Assembly: GCA_946406115.1 (NCBI GenBank)
Contig: OX291553.1
Coordinates: 14,513,001-14,577,000, forward strand
Length of the DNA stretch: 64,000 nucleotides
Origin: Apoda limacodes
Lineage: Eukaryota > Arthropoda > Insecta > Lepidoptera > Limacodidae
Direction: 5' to 3'
The notes beneath the pieces are model-generated. The model was not told the origin of the DNA. It was given only the letters and a program-made list of their open reading frames with translations, and ran no database searches. Each line of letters begins with the position of its first letter. Position 1 is the stretch's first letter. The position numbers were made by a program, and so were the translations under genes. Positions 1-12,201 of the stretch are shown in pieces.

Positions 1-655
1 GCGTCCAATTAAAATATTGGAAAATAACCTCCCTATCATAAAAGGACACTTTCCATTACAAACATAAAAACATGAAATATAAAGTACAAGCACAACATAA
101 AAAAGTATTTAATATAAAAAAAAGACAGTTTATGTATTCATCACTAAGAAATAATCAATGTCTTACAGTATTAATAAACAAAACAAAAAAGTAAGACTAA
201 ATACTAAGAATACAAAGAAGTTTGCAAGAACAGACCAGCCTCCACAGGCGGTACCCGTTCACGAGTATGACACATGAATTAGCCATCGCTTTGCTCAACC
301 ATGTTTTAGGGAACGTAACGACCCGACACACACGCCACCACCGCAGACACACTTTGAGAGAGCACGACACACTCAAGCAACTCCAATAAAACTTCCATTG
401 TACTAGTTACAAAAATACTTAGTATATATGTATATATAGTAGTAAAAAAGTAATTCCGAGGACAAGTAAATTTAACTGACGGTTACGAATGAGTTTTACT
501 TATTATATTTATTAACAGAAATAAAACTAGTATTGTTGGAATAACAGTGTTGTTTACTAAAAACTAGTAAAATTTAATGGAATGCAAATGACGTCTAATA
601 CGCTTACAATCATTATTAAGTCATGTGCAATCAGCGTTTAATTACACTGATAGCT

Positions 656-955
656 CCTGATGAAGCTCTGTGTGATGCAATGCGTACGGTTGATAATAAC
701 TGGTCAGTGTACCTAGTTGATAAAGGAAGGGCTGCGGCGAATAGTGTGACAAAACTTTTCGGTTTAGGGTTACCGAATGTGGAGCTGTGATATAGGAGAA
801 TCCTCCTCCAGGTGAGGAGTTAAGCTTGGGGAACGCCTGGTACTACTTTGCTTGGATTTCGGTATATATGCGAACTACGGAAAAAAACTTCGATAGCGCG
901 ATGTAAGACGCGTGACGTCAATCTTAATTCGTAGCAGTACGATATGATGTTTGTT
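656..955 (+). repeat. Dispersed repeat Q, copy 1
   Basis: Shares ordered blocks with 2600-2860: CTCCTGATGAAGCTCTG versus GTCCTGATAAACCTCTA, GCGTACGGTTGA versus GTGTACGGTTGA, GTGTACCTAGTTGATAAAGG versus TTGTACCTGGTAGATGAAGC, and ATGTAAGACGCGTGACGTCA versus ATGTAGGACGTGTGACATCA, both ending ACGATATGAT. Richer in GC than its surroundings. Element type unknown; possibly an LTR or non-autonomous element. Confidence 0.55.
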
Positions 956-1726
956 ATAAGTAAACTTCACTAATTCTTAGAAAGGTGTTTGTAAACGTTA
1001 ATTAGCCTTCATTGTAATGACAAGTAGTGTTTTATCTTCCCACTTTAATAAAACTTTTTGTAATCTTTAGTAAGCTTTATATGTTGATATTTATTACCCT
1101 ACTTATAAATTCGAGGAAAATTTTATAGGATTTGTAAAATTCTGTAATCCAAAGTACAAATTATTATTTTCGAAAAGTAATAAAACTATTTTGTAGTTAT
1201 TAGTTTATGAAATTATGTAAGTACTTATATTTATATTGCTTTGTAATTTCCTGATTTTTTTTTTTGAAATTATTAAAATTTTGTATTAACGCATTTTAAT
1301 AGACAGTTTTTTAATTCGAACAATATTTTTTTCTCTGTGTGTCTTCCCCCTATTCAGACTACACTGGATCAATTCTAAGCAGACACAGACGTCGCAGCAG
1401 TAGCTAGAACAAATTAATTAATTTTAAAATAAATTGAATGTGAAAAAAAGTTGTAATCGGAAATTCTTTCCACCTATAAAAACCTTAGCTAACAAAAGTT
1501 CAGAAGATTTTTCCACCATATTCTGACCGTGGATCTAAACATACGCTACTTTCATACGTTGAACCGCAATACAGTCACGCGATTTTCTCATTATATGAAA
1601 AAATTAATCCCAAAGAACGGAAGGAATTTTGTTATAAGTTATTTAATACCTATTTCGTAAATCGATATGAAATTGAATACAAAGATTGATTTTAATTGTT
1701 ATAGGAAATGACATAAATTATGTAAC

Positions 1727-1905
1727 CCATAGGCTGATTTTCGTGCTGATAGAGATAATCTTGAATTCGAGATATGTTTAATAGATCGACTAGTTTGTTC
1801 TAGATATTTCGAAAAAACATGGTAGGTATCGTTTGCAAATAGTTTTTCGTACTCTCAGAACCTCTCTTTAGGCATATGTGGTCGTACTATTGCCGGTTTC
1901 CCTAG
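1727..1905 (+). repeat. Dispersed repeat P, copy 1
   Basis: Reads GCTGATTTTCGTGCTGATAG, ATAATCTTGAATTCGAGATA, GATCGACTAGTTTG, TTTCGAAAAAACATGG and ATCGTTTGCAAATAGTTTTT. The same ordered blocks occur on the minus strand at 19555-19772. Class unknown. Confidence 0.6.
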
Positions 1906-2400
1906 ACTACAAAAAATCGATCAAGCGTGAGCCAAACTCGCACACCGTGGATTCCATGCCACTATATTATTAACGAACACAAACAAAAACCAAAAGTGTG
2001 CTAACTATAACGCATAGATAAGTTTTTGCAACGCGGTTACCCATCCAATGACTGACCACGCCCGATGTTGCATCAGATATCGTTTTTAATCTGTAAATAA
2101 ATATTTTTTTTAATGATCTAGAGAGTTTTAACTAGATGACGCTTATATGCTAATTTAAAATGGTAATGACGTCACATGTCTCACGCTTAATGAATTTTAT
2201 TATATTATTTATATTTATTATTTCTATTATATTTATTATACACGCTGTAAGCATTGCAAGGTTCAAGCTTGCATGTTATTATCAGATACAGTTTTTACAA
2301 CAGAGCAAACACTTTATGCAGTAATGCGTACGGTTTTGAGATGCCGATCCAAAGAGAATCGGGAGGGCGTGTAGTGCAGACACAAATCCTGCAGTCTGCG

Positions 2401-2530
2401 ATGAGTCGAGACTAGTATGCTGGCTGTGTGTCTTCAGTGAGTCGAGGCACTAATGAGTGCTAGCATGGAGTTTGCGTGTAGCCTCAGTGAATCGAGACCA
2501 TAGAGGTGTTTGTCCCTTAGAAGCGAGACA
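2401..2530 (+). repeat. Short degenerate tandem repeat, about 40-50 bp units
   Basis: Three to four units sharing GTCGAGACTAG / GTCGAGGCACTAATG / ATCGAGACCATAGAG, each followed by a TGTGTGTCTTCAGT-like segment. It lies between the diverged blocks of repeat Q and may be part of the same element. Confidence 0.5.
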
Positions 2531-2599
2531 CTGTCCTGAATAAGCGGCAGAAGTGATAGACAGTGATTGCCACGCTGGAGATTAATTCTCGACAGGGTG

Positions 2600-2860
2600 A
2601 TGTGATGCTGCACAGTCCGGAGAAGAGCTTCAGAAACTAGGAAACCGCCTTGAGTGCTGCGATAGGTCCTGATAAACCTCTAGGATACGAAGTGTACGGT
2701 TGACGGCTGTTCCTTGTACCTGGTAGATGAAGCAGGGAGGCTGCTGCACTTATCATTTGGTCCGGTTTGTACTTGTATGATCATCTACCGAAGAAACTAT
2801 TATGGTGCAATGTAGGACGTGTGACATCAGACTTTTTTGTAGCCGGACGATATGATCCGC
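2600..2860 (+). repeat. Dispersed repeat Q, copy 2
   Basis: Diverged second copy of the element at 656-955, in the same orientation. Upstream of it, from about 2290, a further ATGCGTACGGTTTTGAG block repeats part of the unit. The sequence is markedly GC-richer than flanking DNA. No ORF with recognisable motifs. Confidence 0.5.
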
Positions 2861-2976
2861 TACACATGCATTTAGTAATCCCAGTGAGAAACACTTGATT
2901 TTTGGATTTTTAAAAGATTTACCATTTGGATAGCCCTTATCATTAGACTCAGTTACTAGTAGTTAGTAGTTATCGA

Positions 2977-3150
2977 TGACCTACTGGTATAAGTGATAGT
3001 ATGTTGGACTGCTCTGTCAAAGGTCCAGAGTGCGATTTCCGGCAGAGGCAACCGATATTTTTACAATTTGAGAATTTATGCCCGATATTTTATTTATTGT
3101 TTTGTTAATTTATTTATTTTCTTTCTTTCTTTTCTTTTCTTTTCTTTAAT
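2977..3150 (+). mobile_element. SINE head remnant plus TTTCT-type microsatellite
   Basis: CTACTGGTATAAGTG resembles a pol III box A. AAAGGTCCAGAGTGCGATTT followed by CCGGCAGAGGCAACCGATAT resembles a decayed box B and body. A CTTTCTTTTCTTTTC run follows at about 3121-3148. The GGCAACCGATA segment is shared with the SINE remnant at 4600-4735. The 2993-3277 ORF is a shadow of this region. Confidence 0.5.
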
Positions 3151-3159
3151 TTCTTCTTA

Positions 3160-4552
3160 CCAGAACGCTATTTTGACTTCGAGATGGTTCGATGGTTCGA
3201 GATGGATTAACATATATGCTACTTTTTATTCCGAAAAATTCAAAAGTTTAATTCAATATCAAACTTCATTAGTATAATTAAGGAGTTCGTATAATAGCAT
3301 AATAAAATAAAATAGCAATACGCATATTTATCCATAAAATCTTAGTAAAATATTAATAAAAAGCTATACTTATGTGTTTTATACATATAAGGATATTAAT
3401 TATCAATTTAAAACATTTTATTACAATTAATAATTTTTTTTCCAAATAAAACCAAATTTTCAATGCACGAAAAACTTAAGACAAGGTTCTCAATGTCGAC
3501 GTGTATCTAAATATATTTTTACATAATAATGCTTGCATTGGTAACCATTAATTTGACAAATTTTTTGAGTTGATGTCGACTTTTCCGCACTTATCGAATA
3601 TGTTCCTGGAAAGTTGTATAAATATACATTGCTGGCAGGTTTAAGCTACCAGCAATTTCTTCTGAAAATCCATTATTGTCGACTTTTGTTCCAAAAATAT
3701 TCAGGTGCATTAAGATTTTACTCAAAAATGCTTATAACGTGATCATTTTTTAACAACCTTCTTTGTCTCGGCCTTTATTCCAGCTTATTCATCAATGCAC
3801 TTTTATCTATGGCCTAGCGCTATGCCGCTGTCATTAGATACCTCGGCATTAATGATCGATTTGTATAACTTAAAAATATTCTATAATGTCGTAACAATTT
3901 TTTTAAATGTTGATATTGTACTGATTTATCTCAGTTTAAATTAAATAAGGTCTCGGTTTCTTATTGATTCGTTTTTATTAATCAATCGTTTCGCAGACAA
4001 CAAAGCAATAACAATTTGGAACGATACAACCGGCAATTAATTTATTTCCAAATCAACGGGCGCCCTTTTGGAACTTTCCCTTTGTAAGCTTAAATTTCAC
4101 GCCTTTTCTTGTTTTAAATGACAGAATTTTAGTAGGTAATTAATAAGACAAAATTCAAGTTTAACTTTTAGACTCATCTATTCTTTAATTAATGACGATT
4201 TAAGTAAAAACTTAGGTTTTAGGTTACAACTCTACCTCCATTTACATTTACAGTTTAAAAAAAATATCGATTTAGCATTAAGGAAAAACATCAGTACATT
4301 CATATTTAATATATATTTATCATTAAATTTATTTTTGAGGAGCGCTTTCTTAAAAAAAAAAAAAAATGAAAAAAGAATAACATGATCTATAATACCATTT
4401 TAAAATAATATTTAAACAGTCACTGTCGTCGCTCTATAACCTAAACTATCGTGTCTATGTCATCGGTTCTTAGCTTCTGGTTGTCAATAGAATATTCTCC
4501 GCATAACACCTTGTCTGCCTTATCGCCTTATTTACTGTACATTATATATAAA

Positions 4553-4555
<3 letters not shown>
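3160..4555. other. Gene-free AT-rich stretch
   Basis: No coding signal seen. A short Helitron-like scrap, TTCATTAGTATAATTAAGGA, occurs at about 3265-3285. Poly(A) and poly(T) runs are common. Confidence 0.5.

Positions 4556-4594
<39 letters not shown>
4556..4594. repeat. (TA)n microsatellite
   Basis: An uninterrupted TA run of about 38 bp directly next to the decayed SINE at 4600-4735. Confidence 0.95.
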
Positions 4595-4595
<1 letters not shown>

Positions 4596-4599
4596 CCAT

Positions 4600-4735
4600 G
4601 CTATATTGCCATGACCGGAGTCCAAACAACTTGAAAGAGTATCGGTTGCCCTTACCGGAAATAGACCCGGGGACCTTCGAGATGGTAGCCATATGCTTTA
4701 CCACTGCGGAGCTCGGATCGGGAGACTAGTAAGAA
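4600..4735 (-). mobile_element. tRNA-derived SINE remnant
   Basis: Minus strand: CGAGCTCCGCAGTGGTAAAG (box A-like), GCTACCATCTCGAAGG, GGTCCCCGGGTCTATTTCCG (decayed box B), then GGGCAACCGATACTC and a CATGGCAATA repeat next to the TA microsatellite. Same family as the head at 2977. Confidence 0.55.
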
Positions 4736-5639
4736 AATTGTAACAAGGGCATGTGCTTTTGACCCAACTACAAATCAATTGTTTACTAAGAACGGCAAAA
4801 AATAATAATATTTCTCAAAAATAGGATATTATACCACTTTTTTAAAGTCAATAAACTATAAGATACTAGTTTGTACTATAAGATAAAACTTTCACCTCTA
4901 TACTATTAGTGTTATTACAAATCAAACTTTCGCTTCAATAAACAAACTCACCCAATATGTAGCATACAACTTAAGTTGGTATACCTTTCCTTTTTTTTAT
5001 TTTATTTTATTTATTTTATTTTCAAAATTATTTATTATAAGTAAATGTTCATTTTCATAGTGTAAATATTCTTTGTTAGAAATACACATAAAAATACTTT
5101 AAGTGATATTGTTATGAAAAAGCTGTAAGTAATGTTCAGCGATACCGTAATATGAAAATAAGCTGCCGAATAAACTGGAAATTATCTCAGCATTTACATT
5201 TTATGCGTTCACATAAATGATATTAAGCTTAGTTAAAATTACTTTTATTCTAGATATTGTAATCAATACTGATATTATAAATTCAGATGTGACTTTGTCT
5301 GTTTCGTTACTTATTTAGGCGTACACAATTCAATACATATATCCATGTGCTGAAAACAAGTTATTTCGGCTGTAATGACGATTTTGCTGTACTTTGATGT
5401 AAGATTAAAAAATCAATGAAAACCTTTTCGTTTCGTTTACCTTCGCCTTCGTCGTTTAATATAAAAGTTGGATACATGACCTATTTGCTGGTTTTGAAAT
5501 TAAAATAAAGAAATATATTTGTGAATTCTGTGTTTAATCGCAATAGTTTCTCAGCATTACATTCTTTTTTTTTAAAAGATTACGTATTTAATATCTATAT
5601 TTAAAATCAATATTTTAATATTTTATAATTAACTTAATT

Positions 5640-5830
5640 GTTTGTCTCGGCCGTTATACTGCAGGAGGGGCACAGGGTTCTTTTTAAGGAAGGAGGCTTA
5701 GGCCATAGTTTACCACGCTGGCCTACTGTGTTGTCAAGCTAGACTGTTGTAATAGGACAAACTGCTAGGAGTCAGGATCGATGGTTTTACGTGTCCTCAG
5801 AAACACAGAGACTTAATTGCACCATACAAT
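5640..5830 (+). repeat. Lepidopteran interspersed repeat fragment
   Basis: CTGCAGGAGGGGCACAGGGT, TAGGCCATAGTTTACCACGC and TGGCCTACTG resemble a 'CCACGCTGGCC' block frequent in lepidopteran SINE-like repeats, followed by a degraded tail. Assignment rests on recollection of the family. Confidence 0.35.
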
Positions 5831-7160
5831 AATTTAATAACATCGACTGAATGCCGTTAAATTGCCTCCGATTCAATACCCTTAATTACTTTCCATGTTT
5901 ACATTGTTTCAACTCTAATTTAGAAACCGAGAGAAGTTAGGTGTTATCGATTAAACGAGAACTTTTGTTGCCAGTTACGAGATGAATTCAATCAAGGGCC
6001 TACCCAAATATGCAGTTTTCTGCTCGTTTTTAAAATTGATTCCGCTGTTTTGCATTCCATTCCATTGCACGTTTTTAACTAAGATACCTCAATACATTAT
6101 TTAATTAGGAAAAACTTAGGTATCTGTTAAAAGCATTTTAAATAAATAGCTCCCTAACCTGTGTTTTGCTATGATTAATTTAAACTTCCTAAATAATTAG
6201 TAGCGGGAAAATAATATTTTACATATTAAACATAAAAAGCAAAGCTATATTTTCTATAACTTATATGATATAATTGTAATAAATAATTATCGATTTTACG
6301 CTAAGCTGTCCTCTAATTTAAAATACATTTTTGTCACAGAAAAACGAACTCTATTTAAAATCAACACCGACGATTTAAGTTTAATGCCCATAAATCAATA
6401 GAGACCCACAGTGTAATAAATAATATTAACTAAAAAGAAACACAAAGAAATATTTAAAAGCATTTAGGCTAGAACAGGCGAAGCCACGATCACGGTCAAC
6501 CACGTAATGTAGCTGAATTAGCAAATTTATTCCAAAAGAAATTATCTTTCGATTTAGTTTCAAACCAATCTTGAGCTTAGGAAAATCTGATTTTTATTCA
6601 GTACACTATTTCGCTGTAAAAAATCACGATTATGTATTCCTAAATTCTAAGGCTCAATTTAGCATTCATTTAAAAAACATTGTTTTTGGAACACTAAACA
6701 TTGAAGACCTTCCATAATTTCAGCTAAGCTTTTAACAGCTTTTATGAAAAATTGTAGCGAGAAGAGCTTTTATATAGGGTACCTATATAAACTAGTATGT
6801 ATACTTTTGTTGATATACTTTTTTGGAATGCTGGTCCCTGTACTATTATAATGTTTATTTTATAAATTATAGGTTTTCAGTACCTAGACTATAATTTGAT
6901 ACGTATTTAGATTTTGATAATTCTTTCTAACAAAATTATTGACAATTTTTTAATAATTTCATGTTAGTAGAAGACTCTAAAGTGCTGGTCGGTATAAATT
7001 GAAATTGAAATATTAAAAACAAAAGATATGAAAGCGAAAAACGTTTAAAGACATATAAGAGGTCACTCGTCTTTTTATTCTTTTTCAAACCGGAAATCCT
7101 TTGAATTTATGTGATGAATAGTATTTTCACAGGATGTTAGCGAATATAGCGAGTGAGAAT
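5831..7160. other. Gene-free AT-rich stretch
   Basis: Nothing recognisable on either strand: no ORF of note, no repeat shared with the rest of the window. Confidence 0.5.
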
Positions 7161-7545
7161 TATAATTACAACCTCACGAGGACGTACCTGGCGGGTACAG
7201 GGCACCCGTCAGAGGTCGAGTCATCCTCAGGTGTTGCTCACGAATAATAACTAACACATTTATTTTTGGTTACCGTCGACTGTGTGTGTACTTCGTGCGG
7301 GTCCATATCCCGTTCCCCTCACAGCGCTGAATACCTCAATACGATACAACTAGATGTGTCATATCAAGTAATACCAGGAAGGCTAAGGGCACCTCTTCAC
7401 GGCAAATTCCAGCGCATTATATAGGAAACTGTCCCGGCGCGGCGGGAATGTGTGGGGACATTATTTTATTTATATAAGAGTCGCATCTGATACGTGTAAA
7501 ATAAAATGAGTGTGTGCGAGTTATTATCGGGTACTTACCTGGTAT
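7161..7545. other. GC-richer block with a canonical TATA box
   Basis: GC-rich tracts (CCCGGCGCGGCGGG at about 7433-7446) stand out from the AT-rich flanks. TATATAAGAG at 7471-7480 is followed about 45 bp later by ATGAGTGTGTGCGAG. On the opposite strand a perfect donor CAG|GTAAGTA lies at about 7536-7542. No flanking exon could be built on either strand, so this may be a promoter, an LTR remnant or an unrecognised first exon. Confidence 0.25.
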
Positions 7546-7917
7546 AATATTTGATACTTCGTTATTATAACGTTTACAAGAATGTAACGACCCTGTTGTT
7601 TTTTAATGGTTTACAGTCCAGTCGTCTCAAAATGTTTAATGTATTCAAAAAGTGGAGAATTCGTTCTGACGGGTATTTTTTTTGTATGTACGTACGAGCA
7701 GTAAAAGCCAAAGTTCAAATCCGTGGTATTTTTACAGATCATAAAAAAATCACAAAAGCCGTTTTCTAACGACGTAGCCACTCATAGTTTTATGCAGAAT
7801 AAACATGCACGCAGTGTTAACTTTTAGTTTATAAATACTAGTTGTTTGTAACGTGTAAACATAAATGACACATGTTTATCTTTGCTGCTTTAATCAAGAG
7901 TATAAGTGTATCTCGAT

Positions 7918-8105
7918 CTAGCTTTTGCGACCGGCTCCGCCCGAGCTAAATTCAGTTATCGGCGTTGCAAATCTAAATAAATAAAAATTCTATAGCAAAG
8001 TAGAGCCGTAGCTGCAGTAGATAATAAAACTAAATAGTTTTTATCCTTTTCACATAGAATATATGCCAGAGTTAAGCTCAATTTGTTGCTCAGTAGCTTC
8101 GCTAA
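7918..8105 (-). mobile_element. Helitron-like element fragment (3' end)
   Basis: Minus strand 3' end: CCGATAACTGAATTTAGCTC, GGGCGGAGCCGG and CAAAAGCTAG. The CTAG terminus and the GC-rich subterminal segment match the other TC...CTAG elements of the window. Its 5' part is lost. Confidence 0.6.
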
Positions 8106-8199
8106 GCAATAACAAACAGAATTTCACAAATTTAGATATATTAGATCGGTATATACTATATATATTATAACAAGACAGGTTAAAGCAGTAGTGCCCTGT

Positions 8200-9010
8200 T
8201 ACCGAATGCACCGGCTAGGTGCTCAGAAGGAGGAGAAAAGATAGAGAGCGTTCAAAGGCGAGTAAAGAAACACTTTTCAAGGGTAAGGCAGGTTATATTA
8301 GTATACTCATTTATTATATAGTAACAGCTTTTAATGCACAATATCCTAATCACATAGGGTGATTCTTAACACTTAAATATCTAGATCACAGCTACCTAAT
8401 TCACAATCATACAGGACTACCTAAATAAATAGAAAGATATCCAAACGCAAGCCTGCCTACACAGATTTTATGTGTAGTTTTTAAAGCTTTTATTAGGGAA
8501 CTGGTACATTCAGGACTGTTCGGCCTAGAGCCCGATTCGATGTCTTGCTCGCTGTAAGCACCCCTCAGGTCAGCACCGCCGTAGAAAGAAGACGCGGACA
8601 GGACTGATTTTACATGGCCTAACAGCGTGTGGTGAGTAGTGAATATGCCGCCCGTGGCAGGCACAAGGTAAGGCCGCACGTGGCTAGCACAGTACAAGAC
8701 CGCACGTGGACGTAGCTCGCCAGTAGCTTCGGCGTAGAGTAGGTCGCCCCGTAACCTTCGTGTGTAGCGGTGTTCAAGATAGCACCCCTACTGCACAGGC
8801 CGAAGGATTGGAGTCAAGGAGACTCCGGGTAGGCCAAGGATTTGGAGTTTAGTAGACTCCGGCCTTCCCCAGTAAAAGAACAGCAAAGCAGCTGCCGTGC
8901 GCCGTCGTTAGACAACAAACGTGCACCCGCATACAAAGACGTCTTCTCACGGACCTCAGTTTAGGCGTAGAGCCGAGTATATGTATACTAAGAACTGTAC
9001 GAGGACGGTT
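8200..9010. other. GC-rich island, probable old transposable element
   Basis: The base composition is far from the surroundings. Minus-strand ORFs (8697-8407 and 9043-8849) have no recognised motif. Direct repeats occur, for example CCACGTGCGGTC/CCACGTGCGGCC near 8670-8710 and GGAGTC..GACTCC palindromic pairs near 8810-8865. CCCTAATAAAAGC on the minus strand near 8500 would suit an LTR polyadenylation signal, but neither LTR end was found. Confidence 0.3.
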
Positions 9011-9049
9011 TTCTTTTATAGCATAGAAGTAGATATGCAGCAATTTGTA

Positions 9050-10330
9050 ATTTAATAATAGAATCCGTGAAAATAATTATCAACAGAATTTTTTCACGAC
9101 TACGTCAGGTATCTACGTAAAGTCAACTGTTTTGACTTAGCGATGTCATACATCTAGAGATTCTTTGATCTCTAAATTTAAATTACCACAGTGGTAATGG
9201 ACCTAAGAGCGAATGCCCAGAAACTTCTATCGTTTCCTACATCATCCGGTCCTCTACCGGAGACGGACCACCGGAAACGGTCGTTCCGTTATAATATACC
9301 TAGGTATATGCCTAGATATAAAAATAAGTACTAGTTATATATACATCCAAGCTGATATATCTATATTTCTTTTTGCTTTAATTCCATATTGACTGGTTGC
9401 TTAATAGACTTAAGTTCCAAAGTAGGTATATTTTGCATTTTTGTGGAAGTAATGTGTTCTGATTATTATACCAAGCCACTTTTGTTTCCCTTCTAGCATG
9501 ACGTTCCGTGAACTAAACCTAGAATTAGAAACGTATAACAGGCAAATACCAAAAGATTTATGTTGAACATAATTAAGCGAAACCACAGTAATAACACGAG
9601 AACGGCCGACTTGGTTATAACCGATTCTGAAATTAATTGGCTGTTCACAGAACACGTCATTCAGTTCTGAGATTTCAATTAAGAAAGTATATATATTATT
9701 TTATGATTAGTCGTACAATATTAGAGTTAATTTTTTTAGTGCGTGAGTTGTACGGCTCCATCTCGAGTCACTTTTTTTCATTATAATTCAAAAAATAAAT
9801 TAATCATAAAAAATATAAAAATTACTAATTCAGTTTTTCTTAAGAGTTTAGATAAATGTCGCGACTATGTTGTGTGTTTTTACTTTACTACATTAATTAT
9901 GTTATTTTTACAATTTGACAAAGTTTTATACCCTAGAATTAATGATTATTAAAATCATCAACATTTATGTCATAATATAAACATTTGTTTTTATCTCGAG
10001 TCTGGGTGTATTTATGTATATGTATGTATTTACGAAAAAAAAGTTATAATTATGTATTTGTATTTTATATATTATTTTTAAATTTTCAGAATGGAATTTG
10101 TTTTGTAGTCAACTTAGCTCAACTTTTGGTAGGAACATCACCTTCACTGTAAATATTTAAATTAAATAGTCAAGTTCTCACTATTCTGTAAATAACTGTA
10201 AGATTATTCCAAATAATCTTAAATAAAATAAAACGCAAAATCATTCGTCAAACAACACTTATCTGCTGATCCTATAGGGATGAAGAGTTCCCGAACCCTT
10301 CAAAAGACCATAACAAGATAATCAATTTCT
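9050..10330. other. Gene-free stretch
   Basis: Mostly AT-rich. A GC-rich patch at about 9185-9290 contains CCGGTCCTCTACCGGAGACG. A perfect palindrome ATATACCTAGGTATAT lies at 9294-9309. No gene seen; the ORFs at 9410-9655 and 9743-9952 look random. Confidence 0.45.
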
Positions 10331-10334
10331 ATAT

Positions 10335-10700
10335 CCCTACTAGCTTATATATACCCGCGACACCGTCCACTTGGATTTTTTTAAAAAATTGAGATTTACC
10401 GGTTTTTAATTTCGCCTACAAAAATATCAGAATTCTCATAATGGATTTTCCAAGAGACGATTTTCCAAAAACGGTGAACACTTCAATCTTAATTTTCAAC
10501 CAAAAGGTTAAATACCAATTCCCAACCCCTATTTTAACCCCTTAGTTGAAGAATTTTGCAAAATTCTTTTCTAGTGCTCACCTATGTTATAACTAGAACC
10601 TTTCTGGTGTAAATTTCTAGACCTAGCAGTATGGGCTTTGCGTTGCCTTATTAGTCAGCCAGTTAGTCAGTTCACTCTTTCATAAAAGTACTAGCTGGTT
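10335..10700 (+). repeat. Lepidopteran interspersed repeat S
   Basis: Order: TATATATACCCGCGACACCG, ACGGTGAACACTTCAATCTT, CCCAACCCCTATTTTAACCC, GAATTTTGCAAAATTC, AGTGCTCACCTATGTTATAA, TTAGTCAGCCAGTTAGTCAG. The layout, starting with a 'CCGCGAC' block and ending in a CAGTCAGTCA tail, is familiar from lepidopteran genomes. A related tail lies at 18843-18945 (GTGCGTTGATAGTTCAGTCA), and related bodies lie at 10720-10900 and 11360-11640. Confidence 0.5.
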
Positions 10701-11359
10701 CCCGTTATAAGCGCGATTTCACTTTTCCCGTCCGGATAAAACGGTTGAACCTATACAAACTTTTTGACCATATTTTAACCCCATAGGAGATGATTTTTCA
10801 AAAATATGTAAGCACTTCTTTATTTGCAGCTAAGTATCTAATTTTCATGGTTAGTCTACAAGCCCATTATCACAATGTTCTTTTACACATATATAGATAT
10901 AGAAGTTTAAAATCTTGATTTGTTTGTATAATACCGACATTTGTGATGAAAGGTTGCATTGACGAAATGACAGATCGAATAACTTTCATATTAAATATTA
11001 TTTACAGCACTGGGCAACACCACATTATTTTATAAAAGATAAACATAAATGTTTTGTCAATGATGACAGGTACAATCTAAACCCAAATTCAAACTGTTTA
11101 TGAAGGCGACTTACCTCAATTCTTGTTGTACGTACTTGGACCACGTCTGTCTGTGCTAATGTCTTCTAAGGGGACCTAATAACAAGTAACATTTTGGCAA
11201 TGTCGCACAAATTAGCTACCGGATGATAGTTTTCTACCATAGCTTTTGATCTAGTTTTCGGAATAGGAGTTACTCGAGATAATTTCGTGGTGGCCAGGAC
11301 CGCCTTACGCACGGAAAATCGGACCGCAACCTAGAGACACTAAACTAAATTAGTAATCT

Positions 11360-11640
11360 AAGAAATTTGTTACCCAAAAAGGTTGGGGGGTGATTTACTA
11401 AAAATCCTGCAATATGTATTTTATTATTTATAACAAGGAGTCCCTATATCAATTTTCATACCTCTAGCATCAAAATTTGCGGAAGTCTCATACAAACTTC
11501 CACCCCCTAATTTAACGGGTTGGGGGTAAAAATTCCAAGTTTTAGTTTTCTTGGACTTCAAAAGTACCCTTAGAGTTTTGAATATCATCAGTGAGTCAGT
11601 GACGAAATCAGGGTTTTTTAGATATCAATATCTAAAGTGT
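11360..11640 (+). repeat. Diverged copy of interspersed repeat S
   Basis: CATACAAACTTCCACCCCCT, AATTTAACGGGTTGGGGGTA, then AAAATTCCAAGTTTT and GTGAGTCAGTGACG follow the same order as the copy at 10335-10700, with insertions. No coding capacity. Confidence 0.4.
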
Positions 11641-11984
11641 AAGAACTATGCAATTGAATATGTATACTATTGATATCATATCCCGAGAATTTAGTTTATC
11701 TGATATAATTCAAACCCAAGTTATTCAAGGGTTCAAAATTACGACGAAGCGCTTCGAGAAAAGTAGGTACCCTTGAGCTTCGCTTGGCTCGTCTTGGCGG
11801 GGGCACTGCCGTGCACCCAGATACAGCTGTTGCCTCTTTATCTTCATCTTTAGACCAATCAAACCTGCGCCAAAAATTACCATTTAGTAGCCACGAATTT
11901 TACATGTCATTAGGGGTTATTATGAATAGCATTATAAATTTAAGCCCTGAGTCATGGCTTCACCTATGTTTAGTTTTTATTGCC

Positions 11985-12201
11985 TAAGGCGCAAGCCACT
12001 TAGGTTCCAGCGCGGGCGCGGATATGGCACAAACCGTATAAAATGCAAATTTGAACACATCGAATGGCGTCCGGGTCGTACCATTCGGTGTATTTAAATT
12101 GCGACCTTATTTCTATGCATTTTGTTAGGAATTTAAAAGGAATGGAAAGATGCCCGTGCCATGTCAGCGTCCGTGCCAGATCCTATATGGCTTGCGCCTT
12201 A
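11985..12201. mobile_element. Foldback MITE, 217 bp
   Basis: The left end TAAGGCGCAAGCCA and right end TGGCTTGCGCCTTA are perfect inverted repeats. The complementarity continues inward (GATATGGCAC against GTGCCATGTC) and again in the centre (GCAAATTTGAACACATCGAA against a TTCGGTGTATTTAAATTGC arm). There is no ORF, so it is non-autonomous. No clear target-site duplication was seen. Confidence 0.75.
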
